Assembly: GCA_964023275.1 (NCBI GenBank)
Contig: OZ029920.1
Location: 5,064,014 to 5,128,013, forward strand
Direction of reading: 5' to 3'
DNA from: Norana najaformis
Lineage: Eukaryota; Annelida; Clitellata; Crassiclitellata; Hormogastridae
Length of the DNA stretch: 64,000 bases
The position numbers and the translations under genes are program-made. Positions 34,066 through 44,169 of this stretch are shown in pieces (position 1 is the first letter of the stretch; every line of letters starts with the position of its first letter). The notes beneath the pieces are model-generated. The model made no database searches, was not told the DNA's origin, and worked only from the letters and a program-made list of their open reading frames with translations.

Positions 34066-35880
34066 TCACCTTGTGCTGTCAGCTCTTTGAGCTCTAGCGA
34101 CCGTCATGATCAATCTTCTCCATTTCTTTCTTTCCAATGTCGCGTCCCTTAGTTGTGCCAAGTTCATTCCAGTTGCTTCGTGTATCTTGTCCATCCATTT
34201 TTTCCTTGGTCTCCCTTGTTTTCTCTTTCCCTCTCCACAAGCCAGCATCATTTCTTTTTCCAATCCATCTGATCTCATAACATGTCCAAAGAACCTCAGC
34301 TTTGATTTTAGCACTGTTTGTTGTAACGTCTCATCTTGCTCAATTCCAATCGCCTTGCGTACCCATTCATTAGTCCTTTTCTCCGTCCATGATGTTCTCA
34401 GCATCTTCCTCCATATCCACATTTCACAAGCATTGATTTTTTTCTCTATTTTCTTGGTCATTGTCCACGTCTCACTGCCGTATGTTACTGTTGGTATAAT
34501 CAAGGCCCTCACCAATCTTTTTTTCGTGTCTGTGCTCACATGTTTGTCTTTCCATATTTTTTCTAGTCCATTCATTGCGGCTTTTCCAATCGCCACCCTT
34601 CGGTTTATTTCCATATCGCACTTTCCTTCTCTTTCTACTACTGATCCCAAGAATGTAAAGCTTGTTACCGTCTCTAATTCCTCTCCATCCACCATAAAAC
34701 TGCCCTCCTCAGCTGTTGTCATGATCTTCGTTTTCTTTATATTGAAGTATAGTCCTGCTTTCTCGCTCTCTCTCTTCAGCCTTCTTATCAGTTCTACCAG
34801 ATCTGTTTTTTTACCTGCTAATAGTGTTGTGTCATCTGCGTATCTCAGATTATTCAGTGTTCTTCCCGCTATCTTTACTCCCTCTTTTGCTCCATCCATT
34901 TCCGCCATCCTCATTATCCTTTCTGCATATAGGTTAAATAGGAATGGGGACAGAATGCATCCCTGCCTCACTCCTTTCTTTATTTTGATTCTTTCAGTAT
35001 CTCCAAATTCAGTTCTTATTACCGCAGTCTGTTCTTCGTACAATCTCTTAAGAAGTTGTATCAAGTGCCTTGGTATTCCCATTTCTATTAAGGTTTTCCA
35101 CATCAACTCATGATCAATGCAATCGAATGCCTTACTATAGTCAATGAAGCATATGTATAATTTTTGTCCATACTCCTTTTGTCTCTCCATTATCCACCGC
35201 ATGTTGGCGATATGATCACGAGTTCCGCGGGATTTCCTAAATCCTGCTTGGTTATCTGGAAGCTCCCTCTCTATTATGTTCTCCATTCTTTTATGTATTA
35301 TTTTAAGTAGTATTTTACTTATGTGCGATATCATTGCTATGGTCCTGTAGTTTTCACACTCTCTCGCATCTCCTTTTTTGAATATAGGGATAAAGATTGA
35401 GCTCTTCCAATCCTCTGGCCATTTTCCGGTTGTCCATATGATATTGCACATTTTTGTTATTGTCTTTGTCATTGCGCCATCTCCTGCTTTTACCATTTCT
35501 ATGGGTATCCCATCCAGACCCGGTGCTTTATTGTCCTTCAGTTGTCTAATTGCCCATTCCACCTCTGCTTCCAAAACGTCCGGTTCCTTTTCATGTTCTG
35601 ATGTATCGATTCGTTCTTTCATTACTCTCCTATCTTCACTGTACAGCTCCTCTGTGTATTCTTTCCATCTGTTCTTCATTTCCTCTTCGTCTGCGATTAT
35701 GTGTCCATCCCTTGACCTCATTGATCCCATTCTTGGTGTGAATTTTCTCGTTATTTCCCTCACTTTTGAAAACATTTCTTTAGTTCTTCCTTTCTTTCCC
35801 TCTTCCTCCATTTCCTTGCACATTGCATTTAGATGTTTTTCTTTGTCTATACGTGCTTGCTTTTGGAATGCTCTATTCAT
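34066..35880 (-). CDS. LINE reverse transcriptase domain and C-terminus
   Basis: A 604-residue frame. It begins in the linker (FQKQARIDKEKHLNAMCKE) and contains the finger/palm blocks APGLDGIPIEM, CENYRTIAMISH, AGFRKSRGTRDH, the catalytic FIDYSKAFDCIDH, GVRQGCILSPFLFNLY and LRYADDTTLLAG (YADD with both aspartates), then the thumb FLGSVVE. It ends with the Arg-Pro-rich KQGRPRKKWMD and W-RR end typical of RTE elements. It lacks an RNase H domain. Frame is offset by one from the endonuclease frame at about 35873-35880. The enzyme copies LINE RNA into target DNA. Confidence 0.95.
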   Translation of the reverse strand: MNRAFQKQARIDKEKHLNAMCKEMEEEGKKGRTKEMFSKVREITRKFTPRMGSMRSRDGHIIADEEEMKNRWKEYTEELYSEDRRVMKERIDTSEHEKEPDVLEAEVEWAIRQLKDNKAPGLDGIPIEMVKAGDGAMTKTITKMCNIIWTTGKWPEDWKSSIFIPIFKKGDARECENYRTIAMISHISKILLKIIHKRMENIIERELPDNQAGFRKSRGTRDHIANMRWIMERQKEYGQKLYICFIDYSKAFDCIDHELMWKTLIEMGIPRHLIQLLKRLYEEQTAVIRTEFGDTERIKIKKGVRQGCILSPFLFNLYAERIMRMAEMDGAKEGVKIAGRTLNNLRYADDTTLLAGKKTDLVELIRRLKRESEKAGLYFNIKKTKIMTTAEEGSFMVDGEELETVTSFTFLGSVVEREGKCDMEINRRVAIGKAAMNGLEKIWKDKHVSTDTKKRLVRALIIPTVTYGSETWTMTKKIEKKINACEMWIWRKMLRTSWTEKRTNEWVRKAIGIEQDETLQQTVLKSKLRFFGHVMRSDGLEKEMMLACGEGKRKQGRPRKKWMDKIHEATGMNLAQLRDATLERKKWRRLIMTVARAQRADSTR

Positions 35881-37030
35881 TTCTCGTACCTTGTTTTTGT
35901 CTCCTTCTTTTTTTTGCCTCCTTTCTTTCTACAGCTATGTTGATAGCATCCTTCGAGAGCCACAGAGTTGTTGTGACTTTCTTTTTCTTCGGAATGTGTT
36001 TCTCAGCAGTTTCTAGTATTATTCCCTTCACCTTCTCCCACAGGTGGTTCGTGTCCTCATCTATCATCGTCTCGTCCCTCTCTAATATTTCAAACCTATT
36101 CCTTATTTCCGTTCTGTATTCCGGTGTAATTCCTTTGCAGTCATACGTGTTCAGTCTTTCTCCTTTTTTCAATTTCTTCAATTTCGTTTGCACTGTTGCC
36201 ACTAATAATTCATGATCAGTTCCACAATCCGCGCCTGGTCTCGTTCTTACATCCCTTATCGTGCTTTTCCATCTTTTGTTTATCAGTATGTAATCTATCT
36301 GATTCCGATGTTTCCCATCTGGTGACGTCCAAGTGTACAGTCTTCTTTTTGGCTGTTCAAACCATGTATTCATTATTCCCAAGTTGTTCCCATCGCAAAA
36401 CTCTACTAATCTTTCTCCTGCCTCATTTTGTTCTCCTAGTCCATGACCTCCAATCGTGTCCCCTGCTCCTCCGACGTACTTTCCCACCTTCGCATTGAAG
36501 TCACCAATGACCATTATTACATCTCCCTTAGGGATTCTATCTATTGTACTTTGCAGCTCAGTGTAGAACTTTTCATGCTCTTCTTCTTTTGCTATCGATG
36601 TTGGTGCGTACACCTGTACAATTGTTATGTGAACCTTCCTTCCCCGAAATCTTACGCTCAGTATTCTGTCACTCACCGTGTCATATCCCATTATTGCATT
36701 TGCACTTGTCTGATCACACATGATTGCCACCCCATTTCTTCCTTTTTCCTCCTGCCCTGACATTATTATCTTATAGCCATTCCAATTAAAATGTCCTTGT
36801 CCTTTCCACCTTGTCTCGCTTAATCCCATGACTGATTTTTTGAGTCGCTTCATCTCTCTCTGTATGACATCCATCTTTCCACTCTGCATACTACGCACAT
36901 TCCACGTGCCTATCTTCATCTTCTTCTTGCAGCTCAGGTTGAGTCTGCTTTCTGGTGCGATCCGCCTCTGGACGTCCTTTCGGCTTTGGTCCCGTTGCTT
37001 CATTAGACCGGATTGCTCTTGACTCTCCAT
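35873..37030 (-). CDS. LINE apurinic-type endonuclease domain
   Basis: The frame contains MKIGTWNVRSMQSGKMD (N-terminal TWNVR), GLSETRWKG (catalytic Glu), VQVYAPT, MVIGDFNAKVG (GDFN), YTWTSPDG plus QIDYILINKRW, and GTDHELLVATV (SDH-type His). These are the conserved APE-endonuclease blocks, which nick target DNA to prime reverse transcription. It stops just at the start of the reverse transcriptase frame; the two were probably one open frame and a single indel separates them. Confidence 0.93.
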   Translation of the reverse strand: MESQEQSGLMKQRDQSRKDVQRRIAPESRLNLSCKKKMKIGTWNVRSMQSGKMDVIQREMKRLKKSVMGLSETRWKGQGHFNWNGYKIIMSGQEEKGRNGVAIMCDQTSANAIMGYDTVSDRILSVRFRGRKVHITIVQVYAPTSIAKEEEHEKFYTELQSTIDRIPKGDVIMVIGDFNAKVGKYVGGAGDTIGGHGLGEQNEAGERLVEFCDGNNLGIMNTWFEQPKRRLYTWTSPDGKHRNQIDYILINKRWKSTIRDVRTRPGADCGTDHELLVATVQTKLKKLKKGERLNTYDCKGITPEYRTEIRNRFEILERDETMIDEDTNHLWEKVKGIILETAEKHIPKKKKVTTTLWLSKDAINIAVERKEAKKRRRQKQGTRNE

Positions 37031-37340
37031 CTCGCTCTTTCCCAGTAGCTGTTAAGTCGCTCTCCGGCCTGGGAGTCTCACCATCTGCGACTATTTTTTT
37101 GCATGAATTGTCTTGTCTCATGACGGTTTTCTTGGCACTTTCACAGGGGTGGTTTGCCATTGCCTTCCCCTGGTTTTGCCTGCCGTGCCCGTTCGTTCCC
37201 CTTCCCATAGTGGAAAGGGTACTAACAGTCTGCACCACGTGAAGGTGGGCACGGAGGACTTTGATTCATCAGCCCAGGTCGGTTCCAAGTCTACGATCAA
37301 AGGATACGTCGGTCGGGTCTCCTCCCTGTTTTACTATAGA

Positions 37341-37770
37341 CAAGCTATAGTGACTGATGAACCTTAGCAGAACTAACAGTCCACTTAACAGTCTTAATAC
37401 CGCCATAACTTCGACTCTCCGTAGACTGCCATCCTGCCCCACGTATAATCAGTTACGCAAGTAAGTGGGACCTGCACACAACTTAGTCCCGACAGTCTCA
37501 ATGCATTAATATCGCTTCAAAACGTGGTTTGCACCTTTTGTACATTCTTCCACCAGCTGCTTTTTCGATAACATTCTTGCCATTAGATGTCTTGCAGTGA
37601 AAAGATTAACTGCCAGTAGAACACACTATAGGCCTATCCTTATCTTTAAAATTTGGAAAATCGCTCAGTAGGTCGACCCCTCTGAAATAAACCCCCACCA
37701 GAATTACGACAGTTAGGTCCCTATCTGATTCATCCTACGAACTCGGCAACACTTCACCCCTTGCAATCTA
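37341..37770. other. gene-free stretch
   Basis: I see no gene or clear repeat between the LINE 5' end and the next LINE fragment. Confidence 0.4.
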
Positions 37771-37774
37771 TCCG

Positions 37775-37995
37775 CAGGTCTTTAACTGAAAACACTCCTC
37801 TTCCACAATTCCTGTCCTAAACCCTCCTCCCTTTATCTGCCTTACCGCTTCAGTTTATTCTAAACACCATCCATCCGGCTGCCAGACCCTTTCCACCTAT
37901 CGATTTTTTTGGCTGAGCGCCTGTGAATAAACTGGTTTTAGCGACTTGGCTTTCTTTGGGCGCTGTAGAAATCTCAAGTTTGCGATTGCGGCTAA
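37775..37995 (+). repeat. CR1/L2-like LINE 3' end, GATTAC-tail family
   Basis: Includes TTGGCTGAGCGCCTGTGAAT and GGGCGCTGTAGAAATCTCAA, then TTGCGATTGCG. It lies in the 3' flank of the minus-strand TRIM-Kelch gene. Confidence 0.75.
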
Positions 37996-38038
37996 TAATG
38001 GTTACTCTATACAGGAGTGGCTATCGACAGCTGTAGAA

Positions 38039-41000
38039 CTACACGCTATTTGTATTAGCTACCATACCATAGGCATACACTAGGGCTGATTTGGGGAGTT
38101 TTGCGGCAGTTTTCCATGAAGCAACTTCGTCCTTGAACACATTCAAAACTCTAACGTACTTCAGCTCATCACTGCAAATCCAAGTACCTTCATCACCAAT
38201 AGATGACCCGCCACCGAATACAAAGATTCGCTCATTCTGCAGAATCAAACCAAAGTAGCTGACATCCGTTTTAAATTGGTTTCTTTCTACCCAGATTCCC
38301 GCTTCAATGTTGAAGATAAAACATGTGTGTTGGCCCATTAGGATGGCGTGTTTCCCGCAAACCACTGCGCGCATAAGTCGAGAAGGACGGGGCATGCGTG
38401 TCGACAAGATGTTGACGGATTTAGTAAGCGTGTTGTAAACCTGAACGCAATCCAGATCTCTGTCCTCTTCAGTCATTCCACCAAAGACGAAGATGGAATC
38501 CATGTACGCAACAGAAGCTGCGACTTTTACACCGTGTTTCAAATTCCCAACTGGGTTACATTCATTTCTCGAAACACTGAATGCTTCAATGCTTTTCAGT
38601 GTCGTTTTTCTTTCGGGAGAACACGGACAACCGCCGATAATGAACAGCTGTTCACCTACAAACTCCGCGCAATGCCACACCCTATCCTGAAGCATTGATC
38701 CACATTTCGTCCAAGTGGAACACAAGCTATACTTCCAGATTTCTCTGTAACTGTCTCCAATTCCGGTGACGAACACCGTATCGCAGTAGACGGCCGCTGC
38801 ACATCCAACGGTCATTTTAGTCGGTATTTCTTGCAGAGACGAAATCTCGTGAGGCGGATTCAGACTTATTTTCAAGACGTCGTTCGTTATAGTTGATCCA
38901 TGGCTTGCGCCCAATCCATTCACGATGAGATAATTATTCTCTTGTAGAACTGCTTCTGTTACACATATAAAATAACAGAACATAACATGACACGGGTTTC
39001 ATGTGGTTCAGGAGAGATTTATCTGTGTTAGAATCATTGCAAATCACCGGGAATGCTCAATGGCCAATCCTTCCCAGCATCATCTTCTATGACATATACA
39101 CGAAGACAATACCATTCCACGCGTCTGCAACTCGTTCTTTAGCTCAGTCTTAGTAAAGGCCTCTAGTAAATATAGACTACACTATATCGTCATGAGTGTC
39201 GCATAATTAGCCTATCTGATATTGGACAAATGACATTAAAATATAATTTCGTATAACATAAAATTTGTCATTTTTTCTTATTGCCAAGTCAAAAGAAATA
39301 GCCTATTGTTTTAAGCAGAAAAACACGCTGAAAATCGATTACCACTGAGGAAGCATTACTTTGATGCACAAAGTAATTCAATAAGCAGCAGTACAAATAA
39401 AAACAAACTAGTAAATACTAACTAGTATGTCATATTATTGCTGTGTATTAGACTACTATTACTGAGATTGCTATTCATACGTGGCAGTTAGAATTACGTG
39501 TAGCATACTATGGCCTATACAATTCAGGCAATGGGTGACACTAAGAACTGAACCAACTTGTAGTTAACTATAACCACTTCCGGCAACTTCGCCATATTTC
39601 TTCAGTACCTGTTTCAATTAGTAATCGTAAACTCGAGATTTCTACGGCGCCCAACGAAAACTAAGTCGTTTGAACCAGCTTATGCACAGGCTCTGAGTCA
39701 AAACAAAATAGATAGGTAAGAAGGGTTCGGCTATACCGAGTCCTTAAACCTCTATCCTAGATTTAATCAATATAAGCCTATCCCAGCGATGACTCTAGAA
39801 ATCTCAGCATATGCATCAGTTGAAAAGTTTATTTTTTCTATTATAAGAAGTGGAAATGAACTCAAAAGAATGTTCATATCGAAACGAATCGAGGTTACGG
39901 TTTGCGACCTGATCGTGGCTTATTTCAGAGATTTGAATCTCGGGCTAGCACGATCCGTACACAGAGACCTTAAATGGCGTGGCGCCCATTCAAACGGGCA
40001 GAGGTGTGAAGGATCTCACCCGATAAATTCATTGCCAAATGAGCATGGTCGAGGCCATACGGTCGCTGTAGAAAAACATGTACATTTACATTTAGACCTA
40101 CCTTTGAGTTCTCCAACGATGTTTTTGTTGCGTCTCTTCAGAACGTCTGTGATATTGAAAAGGGTGAAGGAAATATCAAATGACCGGCGTGGACTCATAA
40201 CAAAAGTCTCGTGCGCTTCCTCTAACTCTTCAGCTCTCTGAAGCAATTCGTCTTTTCTTCGGCAAACGTCGATAGCAGATTCCTTTGATCGGAGTTCATC
40301 GCAGTATCTTCCGAAGGCCTGAAGCACCGTTTTACGCCAGTCCAGCTCATCCTTTTCGGTTTGCAGCTTCTTCAAATGTTCACTTTTTATTGATGCCAAC
40401 GACTCTAATAAAATTCTGGTGTGCCTGTCTATTAGCGTTTTCAGCTTCTTGTTTTCCAGAAGAATTTCTTTCTCTATCCTATCTATTTTCTCAAGAAAAT
40501 CCTCTTTCTTTTCCGTATTATTTTTCTTCCTTAACAATTCAGCAACGAATCTTTTCATTTTGGTAACGTTTCTACTATTGATCTGATAAAACTCTTCTTC
40601 AACTTTATTTACATCTTTCCAATTGTGTGATTTGTGACTTTCATACAAGCATGTAACGCAGATCACTTGCTTGCAATCCGCACAGTAGACATCCAAGAGC
40701 TTTTCGCGATGAATTTCGCAGTTCATACGTGGAATGGTCGCTCTTACTTCTGTCACACCTACTTCACTGACAGTATCTACAACTCGCTGATCCTTAGAAC
40801 TGTATCCTTTGACGCAACCATCGCAAGGATTAAGCTTACCTTTGCATTCAAAACAATGAGTCTTCATGCTTGCATTGTTGGCACCAGTGTCCACATTAGC
40901 TTCACCAGAAACAGGTGATAGGCTCTGGTCAAATGCATTTGTCACTTCTATTAAATTTTCCATAGTTAAATTTTTCTGTAACCCTTGGAATCCGTTGTCT

Positions 41001-41206
41001 GGAATTGTGAACTCCTGTCTGCAAAGAGGACAAGGCATTTGGACACCGGGCTTCTTGTTGGTCTTCTTTGCAGTCTTTTGCAGGCAACCGGAGCAGAATG
41101 TATGTACGCATGGCAGCATTCTTGGATCAGTCAACGTTTGGAAGCAAATACTACACATCGCAATGTCGTACAACTGCTTCAAAGCGAGGCTGTTATCTGC
41201 AGCCAT
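38039..41206 (-). CDS. TRIM-type RING/B-box/coiled-coil protein fused to a Kelch propeller, two exons
   Basis: Minus strand. Exon 1 is 41206-40102 (donor AAAG|GTAGGT), exon 2 is 38955-38039 (acceptor GTGTAACAG); the phase-1 join gives 673 residues. The ATG at 41206 follows AAAAAA and is preferred; nothing upstream in frame starts with ATG. The RING is C3HC4 (Cys18, 21, 33, His35, Cys38, 41, 59, 62). A degenerate B-box 1 (Cys118, 121, 128, 131) and a B-box 2 (Cys163, His166, Cys175, 178, 183, 186, His191, 194) follow, then a coiled coil (about 200-345). Exon 2 carries six Kelch-like blades with LFIIGG, IFVFGGM, AILMGQ and IFVFGGG. The expected role is a ubiquitin E3 ligase that recruits substrate through the propeller. 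Human TRIM proteins use SPRY, NHL, filamin or PHD ends, so a Kelch end is unusual. The intron carries two repeats. Confidence 0.87.
38996..39615. other. intron of the TRIM-Kelch gene, no further features
   Basis: AT-rich sequence without recognisable repeats or alternative exons. Confidence 0.4.
39625..39755 (-). repeat. LINE 3' end with GATTAC tail (truncated)
   Basis: AATCGTAAACTCGAGATTTC, TACGGCGCCCAACGAAAAC and AGGCTCTGAGTCAAAACAAA match the family. It lies inside the intron of the TRIM-Kelch gene. Confidence 0.75.
39895..40095 (+). repeat. tRNA-like SINE with CATTTA tail, six bases past the TRIM exon donor
   Basis: CGACCTGATCGTGGCTTATT, CTCGGGCTAGCACGATCCGT, GGCGTGGCGCCCATTCAAAC and CGGTCGCTGTAGAAAAACAT, then ACATTTACATTTAG. 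The SINE tail nearly touches the TRIM exon 1 donor at 40101, so the exon 1 frame, if unspliced, reads into it. Confidence 0.8.
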
Positions 41207-41229
41207 TTTTTTCTTCAGGTAGACCAAAC

Positions 41230-41925
41230 AGTCGACTGCTTTGTAGTTCAGTAGTAGTCACTTGCAGCTAAAATTCTTCTGGTATATCGAACACTCTACT
41301 GCTTAATTTCCAACAATAGTTGCTTGTGGCTAAGATAAAGTAATAGTATAGATACCAAAGTACCTGGACCTAAGTTTTCTTGTTCACCATTGTAAACGGA
41401 TTTTACTTGCACAGTCTTCGTCCGTTGTTGCTATACTGTTATCTTTTAGTATTTCCAAAACAAAATTATCAGCAACTTTCCCGTTATCTACTTCTTTGCT
41501 TTCACTTTCAAATCTGGATTACAAAGAAAACTGTAAAAATCGGCCTCTAAGCTTACTCATCTTACATAAACATTTTATTATTCCGTTCTTACGTTGTCTG
41601 CCCGTGTTGCACAAAAAATAATTAGAATTAGACCTATTGTCATACTAGACTGGTTATTATAGGTATATTGTTTACGAGTTTCATCTTCTATTATTACTTC
41701 AACTCTGTCATGTGCCTGCCGATTAAGCATTATGATACTGGTCCCTTGCCAGATATTGTGAGGTAACGATTATACCTGTTAAAATCACACGAAACCGTTG
41801 CATTCGTTCGATGTCTAAACCTACAACGATCAAACTTAGTGAATCAAATCAAATTAGGCTTTCACTTTAAGATGATAAAGGCTACTGTTAACTCTATTAT
41901 TAGAAATAATGAGCCTATCGTCTAA
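41230..41925. other. upstream flank of the TRIM-Kelch gene
   Basis: No supported gene. No clear TATA box on the minus strand. Confidence 0.4.
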
Positions 41926-42054
41926 GAAATTTGACAAGTGGAGACATAAATATTGACGTGATGTTAAAATTGGGCAAGTTTAAATCAGGCTACCGACAAT
42001 GGTCATGGGATGCTTATTCCGTTCAGTTATATCCCAACCAGCACATCCATGCTG

Positions 42055-42300
42055 GGCCAGTGTTGAGCAATGTCGATCCAAGGTTGGCCCAACGTAGGTG
42101 TGCTGGCTATGAAGCAGTTGCAAATGTGCATGGCAAAGGAGACCGACAAAAAGCCCGGTGTCCAAATGCCTTGTCCTCTTTGCAGACAGGAGTTCTCAAT
42201 TCCAGACAACGGATTCCAAGGGTTACAGAAAAATTTAACTATGGAAAATTTAGAAGTAACAAATGCATTTGACCATAGCCAATCGCCTGCTTATGATTTA
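42055..42300 (+). pseudogene. inverted partial copy of the TRIM RING exon
   Basis: The plus-strand frame reads KKPGVQMPCPLCRQEFSIPD, NGFQGLQKNLTMENLEVTN and AFDHSQSP. It differs little from TRIM residues 51-98, but one codon (Ile86) is deleted. The part before KKPG is scrambled and the first RING half is lost. The copy is opposite in orientation to the gene about 1 kb away. A fusion transcript would fold into double-stranded RNA. Confidence 0.8.
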
Positions 42301-42359
42301 TGACTCATTTCAACTCTATAACAACCATTGGTAATAAAAATGTTACTCTAGATACTTTT

Positions 42360-42600
42360 GCATGATCCTTCTGTTGGAATTGTGAAATCTCTTCTGCAGA
42401 CCGGACAAGGCATTTCCTCTTCGGGTTTCTTTGTTGACTTTCTATCGTTTCTAAAAAGCACCAGAAACAGAATGCGTGGCAGTAGTCTTTGATCTTTGAC
42501 CTTGGATCTTAAACCTCTGACGACCGATGCAACATCGAGTCATGTGGCTCAGCTGTTGCATAGCGTTGTTTTTATCGAAGCCATCTCGCTTCGCAGGATA
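42360..42600 (-). pseudogene. second, older broken copy of the TRIM RING exon
   Basis: The minus strand reads EEEMPCPVCRRDFTIPTEG, and, in a shifted frame further upstream, KDQRLLPRILF where the gene has TDPRMLPCVHTF. It is more diverged than the inverted copy and frameshifted, with a stop upstream. Confidence 0.6.
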
Positions 42601-43480
42601 TGTAGCTTCCAACAACGTTTGCAAAACTACGAGGCTGAAATTAACGAAGGTTTAACAGTGGTTGTCCCTGTTTCTATAACATTTGTGGTCCATACATTTT
42701 GCTGTAAGTTTATTCTCGCAATGCATATAAAGTTTGACTTTTTAAAGTTTTCATAATACTGCATCGTTTTCTATTGACAATGTGCTACTTTTTCAATGAT
42801 TTATATGCATTTTTTCTGTAAAGTGTGCGTGTTCGTCTCGCGCTAATAAAGATTACTTACTTCCTTATTATAGAGCACGCCTAGGACAACATGGCTGCGT
42901 TCAGACGACGTTTAATCAAGTGAAAATTCTATTTATATGTAAAACAGACAAAAATCTAGAGATGTTCTTGTAACAATTAATTTTTCTGTGACTGCTGTGT
43001 AAATATAACTAGAGCCCTTCTGCTAGACTCTGCTAGACCTTTCAGCTCACGTCAAGATCTCTTTTAGTCCTTGTAGAATCCCTTTACGTATATATATACA
43101 TATAGTATAATTCTCGAAACAATATATATATATACAGAGGTCTATAGGTGTAGGCCTATAGTTTTTGTCGTGTCGTATCTGACAAATAGGAAACTGTTTA
43201 CCGTTACCATATATCTTGACAATGGTTTCTTTGTCTCCTGATTGAAAGCAGACTGGTATCTTTCTCTCACTGTATGCATATAGGCCTATGTATGTGTGTA
43301 TGTGTGTATGTATATATGTATGTATGTATGTTTATATATGTGTGTATGTATGTATGCTTGTATGTATGTATGTATGTATGCATTTATGTAGGCATATGCA
43401 TGTAGGCATATGTATATAGACACAATATTTAGTTCCTAACATAAAGCAGAATCGTTCTGTTATGACAAAAAATTTTGGTT
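42601..43480. other. gene-free stretch with TATA and GTAT runs
   Basis: No gene. Short palindromic TATATA runs at 43085-43135 and a (GTAT)n tract at 43291-43395. Confidence 0.5.
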
Positions 43481-43499
43481 GTTCAAGTGAAATCGTAAT

Positions 43500-43925
43500 C
43501 AAAGACCATAATGCTTTGAAGAAGCCGGGTCGAATTCCAGTGAGAGAAACCAGAAGTCAGGCTACGAGGTGTAAGCGAGTTGAAAGAAACGAGTCTTAAG
43601 TTCAGACCCGAACGACATCAAAGAACTGAAAGAATGATCTGAACTGGGCAGTGAATTCCAAAGCTCTGGACTATATACTGAGAACGCCCGAGAACTGAAC
43701 GCTGTTCTGGAACCAGGTACCTCAAAACTAACAATGTCCATTGATCGAGTGCAATATCTTTTAGTGTGAATGGAGATGAGAGCACTGGAACGCAGGTAGC
43801 TCGGCTGATTTAGATGCGATACTTTGCGATCAGTTTGCCAGATGGTTAGCGTGTTGGACTGTTTACCTGGAGGTTGGGGATTCAAATCTCCGCCAGGGAA
43901 GAAAGATATGTCAAGATTACGCTCC
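43500..43925 (-). pseudogene. LINE reverse transcriptase C-terminus, interrupted
   Basis: The minus strand reads VPGSRTAFSSRAFSVYSPEL, then WNSLPSSDHSFSSL and FGSELKTRFFQLAYTS, the usual CR1/L2-like end (LWNSLP plus F.S.LKT). The upstream half has a different sequence (GGDLNPQPPGKQSNTLTIWQ), a tRNA-like SINE head inserted into the LINE. Confidence 0.7.
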
Positions 43926-44034
43926 ATTTTCGCCCTCTAGCGAACTCAGCTTTCACACGAGTACACCGACCGTACAGTGTGCAGTGTACCGTATACACCA
44001 CAGCTTAAGTTCTGGTCCTTTGACTTAGCGGGTG

Positions 44035-44165
44035 TCGAACAGTCGTCTCCAACGGATCACAAGTTTTGACTACAGTTTCACTTGAAGCGACCATCTGTTG
44101 ATGCTGTGCGCAATAAAGAAACGGCGCTATATAATTCATTATTTTAGATAAGATAAGATCAGTCA
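44035..44165 (+). repeat. LINE 3' end, ATTAG-tail family (tail decayed)
   Basis: TTCACTTGAAGCGACCATCT, GTTGATGCTGTGCGCAATAA and ACGGCGCTATATAATTCATT, then AGATAAGATAAGAT. Confidence 0.65.
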
Positions 44166-44169
44166 ATGA

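Larger units (their letters stand above)
34050..37340 (-). mobile_element. RTE-like non-LTR retrotransposon, nearly complete
   Basis: An upstream leader (about 37340-37030, with words such as MANHPCESAKKTVMRQD in one frame) precedes an apurinic endonuclease frame and a reverse transcriptase frame, all on the minus strand. No target-site duplication was identified. Only one frame offset separates the two main domains, so insertion is fairly recent compared with the other, shredded, repeats. Confidence 0.92.

Noticed and set aside
34106-36498. Several plus-strand frames of 100-335 codons
   Set aside because: They are antisense shadows of the LINE endonuclease and reverse transcriptase frames.
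40016-40101. Extension of the TRIM frame to 403 codons
   Set aside because: It reads through the donor AAAG|GTAGGT into a SINE. The downstream Kelch exon joins in phase.
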